Assembly: GCA_010015805.1 (NCBI GenBank)
Contig: ML978124.1
Span: 2,170,001-2,234,000 of the forward strand
Direction of reading: 5' to 3'
From: Rhizodiscina lignyota
Taxonomy: Eukaryota > Ascomycota > Dothideomycetes > Aulographales > Rhizodiscinaceae
DNA length: 64,000 bases
This document shows, in pieces, positions 1 through 9,927 of this stretch (the stretch's first letter is position 1; each line of letters opens with the position of its first letter). Below the pieces are notes generated by a model. That model saw only the letters and a program-made list of their open reading frames with translations, had not been told where the DNA came from and did not search any database. The position numbers were made by a program, and so were the translations under genes.

Positions 1-1
1 C

Positions 2-874
2 CTGAAGTCCTTTATCACCTCTCCTAAACAAGCCCTCACACGCTTGGCACGCGAAGATGTTGAGGCAGCAGAGCTGTTGTCTACCTATCTGAGCGGCTAT
101 GCGACATTACGTCGCTTCTACGACCTGCGAGACGAAGAGGTTGGATTGAAAGAGGGCCAGAAGCCCAAACACCGACCACTTGCGCGCAAGAGGGAAGCGG
201 CAGCAGCGCTGATAGCTGTGATCGAGAGTGCTGAAGATAGCATTCGCGGCGGCCTGTATGATCCAGAAGTTGACGTCGTGGTACAAGTCGATGGACTCTT
301 AGTGCTCCTTGGAGAGGCACTGGTGTTCTTAAATCGTGAGTCTCACCTGGTTCATGTGATTTCCCCCTTAAACGAAACCATTCTGACCATTTCTCTTCTT
401 ACAGAGCAACGACATACGTTCTCGCTACCACAAGCTTTCGCCATACTCAAAGCCGCCGAGGACCTGCAAACGGTGGGCTCCCGCATTTTCGAACAATGCG
501 ACTCAGTCCTTCAAGCTGCCTTGGCGAATTACCATGACGGAACTCTCCCCGCAACCCTATCCCCATCTAAGCAGCAACCTCGCTCTCTGCACCGTTCCGG
601 GACTTCCGGCTCAGGCATGACCGGTAGCCAATTCTCGCTGTTGGAAGCTTCTACGTATAGCTCACAAGACTTTGCTGCATCGCCAGCATCATCGGGTTCG
701 GAGCTGCTTGTCAGAGCCCGTCCACGTACTGCTGATCGAGAAAAGGAGGGCGGCAAGGGCTGGGATTGGAGAGTAGGCTTTGCGAGAAAGACGGCTGGCA
801 AGGAGGTTTTGGGCGTGCTGAGATTGGCAGTTGCAAAGGAGATTGCGGATGGTTGGATGGAGGAAGAAGAGTAA
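2..874 (+). CDS. 3' part of an unrecognised fungal protein (partial, off the left edge)
   Basis: The reading frame is open from the first bases of the window, and no ATG occurs at the start of the open stretch, so the gene begins to the left. A 69-nt intron fits at 336-404 (GTGAGT to TTACAG). Its length is a multiple of three, so the frame stays open even if it is ignored, but splicing removes an un-conserved-looking hydrophobic stretch. The first part is helical and charged (RLAREDVEAAELLSTYLSGY). The C-terminal third is rich in Ser, Pro and Gln and ends in an acidic EEEE tail before TAA at 872-874. I do not recognise the family and assign no function. Splicing is inferred. Confidence 0.65.
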   Translation: MKSFITSPKQALTRLAREDVEAAELLSTYLSGYATLRRFYDLRDEEVGLKEGQKPKHRPLARKREAAAALIAVIESAEDSIRGGLYDPEVDVVVQVDGLLVLLGEALVFLNRESHLVHVISPLNETILTISLLTEQRHTFSLPQAFAILKAAEDLQTVGSRIFEQCDSVLQAALANYHDGTLPATLSPSKQQPRSLHRSGTSGSGMTGSQFSLLEASTYSSQDFAASPASSGSELLVRARPRTADREKEGGKGWDWRVGFARKTAGKEVLGVLRLAVAKEIADGWMEEEE

Positions 875-1441
875 TGATTGTGCATGTTTCCCCAATCATT
901 CCAGTAGCGAAGATTTGAGTTTGGAAGAAAATCAGTGAGCTTGGACAGTTGGGCCTTCGATTGCATCACAGCGCGCTTGCTGGCCTCAAGTGATGGCTAA
1001 CTACGATGGAAATCGAAAGAGTGTAGCATAAAAGAAGTTTTACTCTTCTGCTTATGCGAGAGCACAGCGGGAAGCTAAGTACGACATACCATGGCAAGTA
1101 TTTCTTCAGGTTGCATAGTTGTGATGAACATAATCTATCTTTACTGAAGCGACTTTACACTTAATAATTCCATGCCATCGATCAACCGTCTTGTCACCAC
1201 CGAGCTGCCCGCTGAACTTCGCACTACTTCCACAATCAGCAAAGGGTGATATTCAACGCACCCATATTCGCGAAGTCACACCAACCGGGGAGATATGCGG
1301 AGCTGGATCGGAGGTTACATCATGCTATAACTAGGCATCGTCTGTATACTGGACCGAACTTTTAAAAGCACGCAGTGCTCACTTGTCCTTATTTTTATCC
1401 TACATTAATCTCTCTACGATAAGTAACGACTAGTTGTGAAG
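875..1441. other. Intergenic, 567 bp
   Basis: No convincing ORF. An AT-rich TTTTAAAAG near 1359-1367 lies about 80 nt before the next ATG and could serve as a weak TATA-like element. Nothing else stands out. Confidence 0.4.
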
Positions 1442-2492
1442 ATGCCTCCCATCAATCTCAACTTCGCTAGCGCGCTCTACGACCGCGTCCTCCCCATGGC
1501 AATGGGAGAGGCACAGGCACCTGGTCTTTCTGTTAATTTTATAGAGATTCATCATCCGAGGTACTCGCAATCCTGTTAATCAATTTCGAGTGTGTTCCTC
1601 TCATCAGACGCACAGAGATGTATTCGACCGCATGATCGCAAATCGCGAATTCGATGCTTCTGAGCTCTCCAGCTCCGAATATATAACCCGCTACTGCGCC
1701 GGTGACCGCTCATTTATCGCTCTTCCGGTATTCCTTTCACGTGCTTTCCGACACAGCTTCATCGTCGTCAACAAGGATCGCATCAAGAAGCCTAGCGATC
1801 TGAATGGCAAAAGAATAGGTGTTCAGCTTTACACCATGACAGCAGCAGTGTATATACGAGGCTTGCTGCAGCACGAGTACGGCGTCGACTTATCAAGCAT
1901 CGAGTGGGTTGAGGGCAAGATGGAAGGACCGGGCGCGCATGGCAAACCGTCCAGTCTGCCAACACTGAAACCGGTCAAGATCACGTCGAACACGAAGCCC
2001 AAGTCGCTCAGCCAGCTGCTTGAAGACGGTGAGATAGACGCGACGCTCGGCGCTGATATACCGGAGTGCCTTGGTCGCGCACCGCACATCGAACGCCTCT
2101 TTCCAGACTTCAAAGAAGTCGAGAAAGCGTACTACAAGAAGACCGGTATCTTTCCGATCATGCACCTTGTGGTTCTGCGCCGTGAGTACTACGAGCAGCA
2201 TAAGTTCGCTGCAAGCAGTCTATTCAATGCATTGAACGACTCCAAGAATATCGCGCTAGCGCGAATGAAGTCAACGGGGGCGTTGCGATACATGCTTCCT
2301 TGGCTGCCGCAGTATCTGGATGAGACTAGAGAAGCGTTCGGGGATGATTTCTGGCCGTACGGTGTTGAGCCAAATCGAAAGACACTTGAAGCTCTGGTAC
2401 AGTACTTGGAGGAGCAGTCGATGGTTGAGAAGGGCGCTCCTGTTGATGAGTTATTTGCGCCTGTGAGGACCACGAATTTCGTCATTAGATGA
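1442..2492 (+). CDS. 4,5-dihydroxyphthalate decarboxylase-like protein (NMT1/THI5-like fold)
   Basis: Two exons, 1442-1560 and 1616-2492, give 331 residues. The 55-nt intron was placed so that the split codon restores the motif HHPRDVFDRMIANREFDASE. The more obvious CAG at 1605-1607 would break the frame. The protein contains the family hallmark 'FDASELSSSEYI' and a periplasmic-binding-protein-like core ('KPSDLNGKRIGVQLYTMTAA'). Bacterial relatives decarboxylate 4,5-dihydroxyphthalate to protocatechuate in phthalate breakdown. Fungal homologues are common and mostly uncharacterised, so the real substrate is unknown. There is no signal peptide, so it is probably cytosolic. No other phthalate-pathway gene is adjacent. 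The ATG at 1442 is the natural start. Confidence 0.85.
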
Positions 2493-3104
2493 GCTGTGTG
2501 AACTGTTGGAGATGAATTGAAATTCTCACGAGTCTTCTCCATCTAAGAGCAAGAGAAAGACTAGACGTGCCTCAGTTTGACATCAAAGACATATAACGAT
2601 GAGATCTGACCCGACGAGGTCAATGAAATCCTGAAAACTCCTCGGAGGATGAGGGTTCCGACTTCCAATCTGTCCATACTTCATGATCGCGAAGGCCTCA
2701 GAGTATGCAAACTTGCATGTCCCACGAGGATTGCGGTTGGCTTCCCGCTCATGCTCTGTCTCTGCTGCTTTCTTGGCTCTTTTCCTCGCTGTTTCCTTAA
2801 CCAGTCTTGCTTTCCTTTCATCCTCTATCTCAGCGTCTCCGTTCGCATTGACTCTCGCCCTACTCTTAGTCAGTCTTGCTTGCATTCCCTCTCTTGTCTG
2901 ATTCGCTACCTTGGCTCTGACTCTCGCCCTCTTCTTAGCCAGTCCTTCTTCTCTTTCATCCTATGATCCTCTCACAGCTGCTCTACTGACTTTGCGTCAA
3001 CGTGCAATACAGTGTCGCTATGGACATACGCATATTCTATAAATAAAAGCATTTCTGCGATAAACTCAATACTATGTGCGGAGGTTGCTTGTTTGCTGAG
3101 TAAC
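2493..3104. other. Intergenic with a doubtful Arg/Lys-rich minus-strand ORF
   Basis: On the minus strand an ORF from ATG 2885 to 2583 (100 codons, open upstream to about 2960) is rich in Lys, Arg, Ala and Glu in its first half. The second half looks less biased (RNPRGTCKFAYSEAF). On the plus strand the same DNA gives Ser/Leu/Phe-rich nonsense. I cannot assign a family, and it may be a gene relic. Confidence 0.3.
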
Positions 3105-3330
3105 TGTTCGACTTGTAGCTGGCCCATGTAGCCGGAGCGTCGATTCGATCCTATGTAAGCGCTCGACTTACGGCTTGTCCACATCGATCGAGCATCACCT
3201 CAATTGAGTGCTCTTACTCATCTTTCAGCTTGCACAGAAAATTGAGCTTCTATTTGATTATACGCGGGCTCTCAACCTGTAGTTTGGACGCAAAGGTCGA
3301 GTATTGGCTCGATCTGTTGTGTTGAATCAA
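3105..3330 (+). repeat. Degenerate tandem repeat, ~55-bp period, locus A (about 4 units)
   Basis: Units start near 3107, 3161, 3216 and 3270 (spacing 54-55). Each begins with a variant of GCTCgACTTacaGCTTG, followed by an ACATcGATCGAGC-like segment and an AT-rich TTcGATTaTaT stretch. The same unit recurs at about 19.85-20.1 kb and, inverted, at 35.7-36.05 kb. Units differ mainly by scattered substitutions. It is non-coding as far as I can see, and lies in the promoter region of the DNA repair gene starting at 3696. Confidence 0.75.
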
Positions 3331-3695
3331 CAGACTTGCAGCGTTATCAGCAGCAGAATTGTCCGTGACAATCAATACTATGCAAGTGTGAGCATGATAT
3401 CATCAGGTGTTCAAGATGAAGATACCACCGTTCGATCTTGGAAGCACAGCGATTGAGACGTTGTGAAAATGACAGGGGCCGAGTGAAGCCATCGGCTTTG
3501 AAGCTATTCCAAATCGGGTAAAGGCCCCTTAAAGGGCACAACTTCTCCCTTAAATCCATCTTCTTTCAAAAGGATGTTCAATGATGTACTCTTTTGTACC
3601 TCCAATCGGTGTCTCTAGGGGTTTGACCTGCCATTGACCTCTAAGAACCGCGTGAACAACATCAGCACAGCCTTGGAGGTTTAGTCGTGATCAAG
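3331..3695. other. 5' region of the DNA repair nuclease gene
   Basis: About 365 bp between the repeat block and the ATG at 3696. No ORF of interest and no clear TATA box. Confidence 0.35.
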
Positions 3696-5761
3696 ATGTC
3701 GACCTTTAATGGTTTTGTTAAAGGTGATATTGATCATCCTTTTATTTGATCCAGTCTAATGTTGCACAGAATTTCCTCGCATCAGAATTGACTACTTCAG
3801 AAGTCTCCTAGATCATCCGCCACCTCTTGCATGCTTTCTCAGTCATGTTCATTCCGACCACTTGCTCGGCTTAGAATCGCTCAAATCTCCTTTCGTATAC
3901 TGCTCTCCTGCAACACGAGAGGCAAGTCCACCTAATTTTCTTTAATCTCTCATTGAATATCATTCTCTGACTCTACTTTCTTCTCCAGATTCTGCTGCGA
4001 CTGGAGAAGTATCCTCATCGCATGAACTTTGCGAAGGGAATCTTGGAAACACGCAAACAAACGTATCGACATTTGTCAAAGCTTCTCAAAACCATTCCGC
4101 TGGATACACCTACGACTGTCGAACTCTCGCCTGGATATGAGATTCGGGTGACGTTGTTCGACGCCAATCATTGCGCGGGTTCGGTCATGTTCCTCATAGA
4201 GGGATTAGATGGAAAAGCAATTCTCTACACTGGGGATATCCGCTCCGAAACCTGGCTAGTTAACTCACTAGTCCAGAATCCGATCCTTGTGCCTTACACT
4301 CTCGGACGCAAACGACTTGACTGTCTCTATTTGGATACGACTTTCGCCACAAAGTCTGACATGCACAGAGCATTTCCTTGCAAAGCCGAGGGACTCCGTG
4401 AACTCCTCGAGAAAATCAGTGCCTACCCTGCAGATACCATCTTCTACTTCCAGTGTTGGACATTTGGCTACGAGAATGTATGGATTGCGCTCTCGGCAGC
4501 ACTTGGATCCCAAGTCCACCTCGATAATTATAGGTGGAGACTGTACAAAGCCTTGGGTGATGTGTCTCAAACTAGCATGCCGGAGCCACGGGAAGCAAAC
4601 GCCTTGTGCGGATTTACATGCGGAAACCATCAAACCAAAGGCTGTTTGACGAAAGACACAGCAGCCAGAATCCATAGCTGCGAGAAAGGAGCACATTGCG
4701 CGATTACTGATGACAAGAGCAAGGTTGTTCATATTGTACCTATAGTTTCACGAACCTCGAATGGTACGGAAATTGCTGAAGTTGGTGCCGGTGGTGGCCA
4801 GGGTGACCTCGACCAGGTACATGAGCTGGAGATCTCTGACCTGCAAACCATGAGTCAGTTGATGGCTCTATGTGCTTCGAATATTCAGAATCCAGAAACG
4901 GTATCGAAAATATTGAAACTTCTATCTTCTCTGGCTGGACAAAGCGGGCGGCTGCGTGTCGATATGTCGAAAATTCCGGAAGGAAACGATTCTGATGACA
5001 TACCCCTCGAAAAGGTCACAGATATTCTCAGATCCGTCGCTACAGTGTCCGCTGTGAATAATGGGAATTCCGAGTTGGAAGAGGTAACCACAAATGCTCT
5101 TCCACGCACAATCACCTTCCCATACTCGCGCCACTCGTCATATTCAGAACTTCGCGAGCTTGTTGCAGCGTTCAAGCCTCGAGATATATATCCCTGCACT
5201 GTTGATGAAATGTCTTGGAACGAGTCCACGAGCATGCGTTCGCTGTTCGGGGATCTATGCTCTGATGACGTCTTTGCACATGATAACGAGATGCGGGAGA
5301 AGACACGAGAACGTCTTGAGCGTTTTACGGCCAAGCAGCAAGCGATGTATACTCAAACAACAGACGAGACAGAGAGCGACTATGAGAATGAGGATAACCG
5401 CAACACCACCACGCAGGTTAAACGTCTCGCATCGCAATCAAAGCACCAGGAGCAACAAGAACGGCCCAGCGATGAATCCCAAAATAGCTCGACCGAATAT
5501 GTTTCGGCTCAGGCGAGCTTATACCCAGCATCGCAGAGCGAACCACACGATCCGAAAGAGTCCTCAGGCTCTCAACCAAGCATTGGACCTTTCTCCGCTG
5601 CTCCAATATCTGCAAATCAAATGGATCGATCCAAAAGTGTTCGGAGATGGGCATATGATGCCGCAACAGAGTTACACGGTATCGACTGGGCAGCCTTCGG
5701 AGGTCTTCAGTGCACGAAGAATACACCGAACGAACCTGAACTGGGTACAACAGACTCATGA
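3696..5761 (+). CDS. DNA repair metallo-beta-lactamase / beta-CASP nuclease (SNM1/Artemis type)
   Basis: Three exons (3696-3723, 3770-3921, 3989-5761) encode 650 residues. The N-terminus MSTFNGFVKEFPRIRIDYFR is typical of the Artemis/SNM1 group. The zinc motif SHVHSDH is at residues 34-40 (HxHxDH 35-40), followed by the third-motif His in FDANHCAG (about 121) and Asp in YTGDIR (about 143). YLDTTFA and the late FPYSRHSSYSELRE block match the beta-CASP/DRMBL region. This family has 5' exonuclease or hairpin endonuclease activity in crosslink or double-strand-break repair in the nucleus. The last ~200 residues are low-complexity Gln/Ser/Glu. Intron 1 is 46 nt. Intron 2 begins with GC rather than GT. 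Which paralogue it is (Pso2-like or Artemis-like) cannot be settled here, though its length favours the Artemis-like group. Confidence 0.88.
3922..3988 (+). other. Non-canonical GC-AG intron in the DNA repair nuclease gene
   Basis: The exon ends CGA-GAG and the intron starts GCAAGT. It ends in TTCTCCAG. Using GC gives ATRE|ILLRLEKYPHRM, in frame and typical of the family. The nearby GT at 3926 would shift the frame. The rest of the donor (AAGT) is consensus, as is usual for GC-AG introns. Confidence 0.8.
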
Positions 5762-5979
5762 ATAACGAATTCACCCACCGAAGACTCATATCACGACTAT
5801 TCACATGTTTTCATGACTGGATGTATAGCAATGGCGAAATATACCCAACTGGATGGTTATCATGACTGCATTAGGTTTTGCTTTCCTTCGGCGTTACATA
5901 TGACTGGTGCTCAATTTGTAATTGCGTAGAGAAGGGTGCCGTACTGTACAACTAACCAAAAATTGCTTTTCAAGATCTT

Positions 5980-6911
5980 TTACAACATCGAATGTATCGC
6001 TGCGAGATAAATAGCTCCCGCTATTGCCACCGATACAGAGATTGATAAGTGCATCGATGTTCCGGCGGACGTCTTCACGCTTTCAACACCGCTTCCATTC
6101 TTCTTTCCGAGTCCATCTGCCAGATGTCAGAAACGTCTTCTGCGACTGACTCAAGTATCACCGAGGACTTCATACCATCCTGACTCGACTAACCTTGGAA
6201 CGTTGTGCTTCCTGTCTTATTGACCAGACCCAGTGTCAAGATAATCCCCTTCTTCCAGATGTCCGCACCATCGATGATCTTCTGCGGGTGGATCCCAACC
6301 TCCGCACGCTGCTTATGGATCTCAGTGCTGTTAACGCTAAAGTACTCATCGCGTTCATCGATTGCGGCGGTAGGAAGCTGTCCAATGTTCGTGAAGCCGC
6401 CCACGAATTCCGGGATACCCACGGGCAGGGTGTTGTTCTTCTGATCATATCGCCATGTATGCGTCGTCTTCCCGTACGTGCCGACCAAGATCTTCATGGC
6501 TTCATTGTCGATGGTTGGAGGCGTTCCGGGTTCAACGAGCAGGCCCGAAGTCACCTCGTACGAGTGGCTATGCCAGAGCTGGCGCTCCTCGTAGTCGAGT
6601 TTCTCGAAAGCGTCGCCGCCGATGATGTACTCGATGCCCGCGAGGCGCACGGGATTAGTGCCGGGTACGTAGATGAGGCATTGGAGGAACACCGGATCAG
6701 CAGTCACGATGACGCAGTGGTGGTTGGCGGAGAGATAGTGGTCTGGCGAGCCGGAGATGAAGTGGAAGCCATTCAGGAAGAGCATCACGTTCTCCGGACC
6801 AGCGAGGCCGTACGCATTAGGAAACATGGACGAGGTGTGACCGGCGTGGGCCATTGCCTGGCTGAGGAGGGAGAGGATGGGAAAGATGAGCGAGTGCATG
6901 TTGGAGAACAT
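5980..6911 (-). CDS. Secreted, probably GPI-anchored DUF1264 (oil-body-associated-protein-like) protein
   Basis: Complement of join(5980-6116, 6194-6911), 284 residues. Exon 1 opens with a signal-peptide-like segment (MFSNMHSLIFPILSLLSQAMAHA). It then carries DUF1264 features: ANHHCVIV (about 63-69), the sequence around QCLIYVPG, AGIEYIIGGDAFEKL (about 91-105) and QLWHSHSYEV (about 111-120). Without splicing the ORF stops at 6189. A 77-nt intron (GTTAGT to CTGGCAG) leads to exon 2, which adds a Gly/Ser/Lys linker and a hydrophobic C-terminus (SISVSVAIAGAIYLAAIHSML), a pattern expected for GPI attachment. Plant relatives associate with oil bodies, and the biochemical role is not established. 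The ATG at 6911 is the first one giving a signal peptide. Upstream in-frame sequence starts only from TTG. Confidence 0.78.
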
Positions 6912-6987
6912 ATTGAGGTAATGGGGATGAAGCTCTGCGGGAAGGCGACTCTGATCAATTGGAACCTGAGGCGTGCAAAATGAACCC

Positions 6988-6995
6988 TTTATATA
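6988..6995 (-). promoter_or_regulatory. TATA box of the DUF1264 gene
   Basis: TATATAAA on the minus strand, 77-84 nt upstream of the ATG at 6911. A consensus TATA box in a fungal promoter often marks regulated rather than housekeeping genes. Confidence 0.55.
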
Positions 6996-7046
6996 CAACC
7001 CACAGCGGACCTGATCAACGTGATATGTCCGGGACACTGCCGTCAA

Positions 7047-8100
7047 CCGTTACATGGTTATTGATTCAGGAATGGCACAATGGCTTCGTGCAGAATGTGC
7101 TCCTGAGATTGGCTAAGCCTCCCCTTGAGGATCATTGCATGCTATGCAGTCAAGAAAAATCACGAGAGATTTATGTGGGGATGCAAGTCTTTTCCGAAAT
7201 AAGGTGTAATCCAACAACGGCTTGATTGATGCGCGAAATAGAGTGAACGGAAGTTGATATCGGAAGCATTGGTCGTTGGTCGATCGAACAGAGCGCTTGC
7301 CTCATTGCAGGCACGGAAACACTCGCGTCGATAGCCTATTCAATCCTTCGGAACTCAAGCCCTCGGAGTCCAGGTCCTCAATGTTTACGGCATAATGCTA
7401 TTCGCAGTGATCTCGATATGGCATGTCTCGACGGTAGTCAGTGTGTGGCGGAACTCGGCGCATTGTCTTGACCCTTGTACCTGTCACAATCCATGGCAGT
7501 GAATAAGCCTGGTCGGCGACCTCAATTTTTGCAAAGCTTGGCAAGCGGAACTTCTCGATGGTGAGTCAAAAGGCGAATCTAGAATGTAGTAAAGATTCGG
7601 TCAAAGAAATGACAGGTCTCGGGGAAGAGGAAATAGGGCTGGCAGGAGAAGCAAGACGTAAGAGGAAAGAATCCGGCCGAGAACGGTATGCCAGGGAGTT
7701 CACAACTACGAAAGCTGTGTGCGTGAAGGCTGAGTATGAGATGTAGATAGCTCGAAGAACTTAAGGTTGTGCAGGAAGACATGAAGAATAGAAATGGATC
7801 GACGATGGTGTCCATGCCCATTCGAAACCCAACAGTCGAAACTTAGCGGAAAATGCTTGCTTTAATACCTACCATTACCATTGATGATCATCACGTGCAA
7901 TCACGCAATTTCTCTCCACTAAGGTATGGAATTTGGAAGGTCAAGTCGCCGAGCGTTCGCTTGAGATCTCAGTTCTATGCAGTCGCATGCGGCGCGAGAT
8001 GCCAAGCATATGAAGAAACATGCGAGTGTATAGTTGTGCCATTGCGGGTATCGTTCGATTGTATTACAACGCTGTATCTGGAGATGCGATGCCGTGCACC
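7047..8100. other. Intergenic, about 1 kb
   Basis: Only short ORFs with unremarkable composition. I see no family, repeat or RNA gene. It contains the 3' flank of the CTNNBL1-like gene and the upstream region of the DUF1264 gene. Confidence 0.35.
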
Positions 8101-9927
8101 TTACTTCAAGAAGCTGATCAAGGTGGAAAGCATTTCCTTCTGTCCCAAGCTGTCGCTGCCTCCGTCGTCTTCAATGCCCTCCAACTGCTCTGTCAATGCT
8201 TGACTGATATTCTGCAGAGATTCATCTCGTTCGGCGAGGCGCTTGATGATATTCCTCTTTGCACCAGTGTCTTCAGCAACTAGCCATGCGAGGATAACAT
8301 CGATTGTTTGCAAGACAAACAAGCCAGCATCTAGTCGCCGTGACAGGTCGTCATATTCTCGCTCCTGCCTCTCTTCCGCACTGAGACCTTGAATTTCACC
8401 TTTGATCTGTTGATCCACGCTCGATACTCGTGATGAATATTCTCTTCGGAGCTGTGCAAGGCGACCAATTTTTTCATAGTCCTTCTCCATGAACTTGGCG
8501 AGCGTCCGGATTCGTCCTGCACTATCCGCTGGCAAATATCTCAAAAGCGAAGCAAATATGCCCAAGAGATGTTCCAGTCCTTCTCTGTCCACCTTTTTCT
8601 CCTTCATAAACATGCCAAACAAAGTCTTCAGACCTTGAGCGTCAACGAGCTTCTCGCAAGTCACTCCTCCAGCAATACCGCCACAAGCGTGATCGAGTAG
8701 TCGTAGTGCTCTCGGCTTTGCCATCTTTCCATCTCGAAGCATGATAAGCATAAGCTCTACCCCCTCTGCATTGACAAATGGTTGCTTCGCGGCCGCCTCG
8801 TCCATAAGCACTGTCAGCGCATCGAATATATTCTCGACGTATTCTTCTTCAGTCGAATCTTTCGACGGATCCGCTCGACGGTAGGGGGAGAGAAGGGTGA
8901 GGAGTGTATCAATAGCATTCGTAGACTCCGTTGAGGAGCCATTGGCCTTTCCGTTCGTCTTCGATGGTGGTTCGAGGAGAAGCAGTCTGTTCGAAGGTGA
9001 AGCTTGTAGGAGAATGGTGAGTAATTCAGCAGCGTATTGCGTGTTCTGAGCAACTGGCCTCTCTTTCTTCTGTATCCTCTCTAACGACCACTGCAGAATT
9101 GCGCACTCTGTGCCAATACGGCTTGCGATGGCCGTCTGACTCGCCAAATTCTCGAAAATGCTCAATGAATTGTATAGCCCATCTCGATCCGCTTCGTTTT
9201 CTTCGTCGAACCTGCTGAAATTGCTTACAAGTAAGCTTAGCAGATCTGCTTCGAGTGCCGCGTTGACAAGAATGTCCCATTGGTCTTGGCTCGCTAAGAC
9301 GTCTTCGTCTGTGAGTTCGGAGAGGATTTGTATTGCGTCGATAGCGATATCGGTGTTCTCGTGTGCAAGTAGTGAAACCAGACTCGCCATGCACCCCAAT
9401 TTCGCAAACTCAGCGTAGAGCTCCGGGTGTTCTGACAGTATGCTGAGCGCCTTAACCTCGTCGTCGAGATCCCCCTCAGAGGTCATGAACTTTGTCGGAT
9501 CGTCCTCGTACTTGGCTCGGAGCTCCGCATTCTTGTTGATCTTCTTCTCAAAGCTGAGAGCAAGCTTCCGTACCCATGTTATATCAAACTTCTCTGCCAC
9601 GTATTCTTGACCCTCTTCCGCATCGCGCTTGTCAATGTACTCGAGCGCCGCCGCAGTGCCTTTGTCTACGCCGCCACCGAAGAAGCGTCCTTCTTCGTCA
9701 TCCGGATCATCTTCATCTTCATCTGGAGGGAGAGCGGGTCCAGCTTCAAGATCCTCGTCGTCCTCGTTGCCTTCGTCTTCGACAGTCGCGTGGGTGCCGC
9801 CTTTCGCGTCACCGTTGGCGTCATGCTTTGCGGATTTGTAGAATTGGGCAGGATCGTGCGAAACTTCGAGTTTGCGTTTATTTGACGGCGCGGCCGGCTT
9901 CTTGAAGAGATCGTCTATGCTTGTCAT
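8101..9927 (-). CDS. Beta-catenin-like protein 1 homologue (CTNNBL1, armadillo-type splicing factor)
   Basis: Uninterrupted 608-residue ORF from ATG 9927. The N-terminus (MTSIDDLFKKPAAPSNKRK) and a long acidic stretch (EDDEDLEAGPALPPDEDEDD) precede the armadillo-like helical core: 'LSILSEHPELYAEFAKLGC', 'SLVSLLAHENTDIAIDAIQILSELTDED', 'LRLLDHACGGIAGG' and 'LEHLLGIFASLLRYLP'. This matches the CTNNBL1 family, which associates with the Prp19/CDC5L spliceosomal complex in the nucleus. The length is close to the human protein (563) with an expanded acidic N-terminus. No intron is needed. Its 3' end faces the DUF1264 promoter region. Confidence 0.93.
   Translation of the reverse strand: MTSIDDLFKKPAAPSNKRKLEVSHDPAQFYKSAKHDANGDAKGGTHATVEDEGNEDDEDLEAGPALPPDEDEDDPDDEEGRFFGGGVDKGTAAALEYIDKRDAEEGQEYVAEKFDITWVRKLALSFEKKINKNAELRAKYEDDPTKFMTSEGDLDDEVKALSILSEHPELYAEFAKLGCMASLVSLLAHENTDIAIDAIQILSELTDEDVLASQDQWDILVNAALEADLLSLLVSNFSRFDEENEADRDGLYNSLSIFENLASQTAIASRIGTECAILQWSLERIQKKERPVAQNTQYAAELLTILLQASPSNRLLLLEPPSKTNGKANGSSTESTNAIDTLLTLLSPYRRADPSKDSTEEEYVENIFDALTVLMDEAAAKQPFVNAEGVELMLIMLRDGKMAKPRALRLLDHACGGIAGGVTCEKLVDAQGLKTLFGMFMKEKKVDREGLEHLLGIFASLLRYLPADSAGRIRTLAKFMEKDYEKIGRLAQLRREYSSRVSSVDQQIKGEIQGLSAEERQEREYDDLSRRLDAGLFVLQTIDVILAWLVAEDTGAKRNIIKRLAERDESLQNISQALTEQLEGIEDDGGSDSLGQKEMLSTLISFLK

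Noticed and set aside
1561-1607. Intron ending at the CAG at 1605-1607 in the decarboxylase-like gene
   Set aside because: It shifts the frame. The AG ending at 1615 gives the conserved HHPRDVFDRM.
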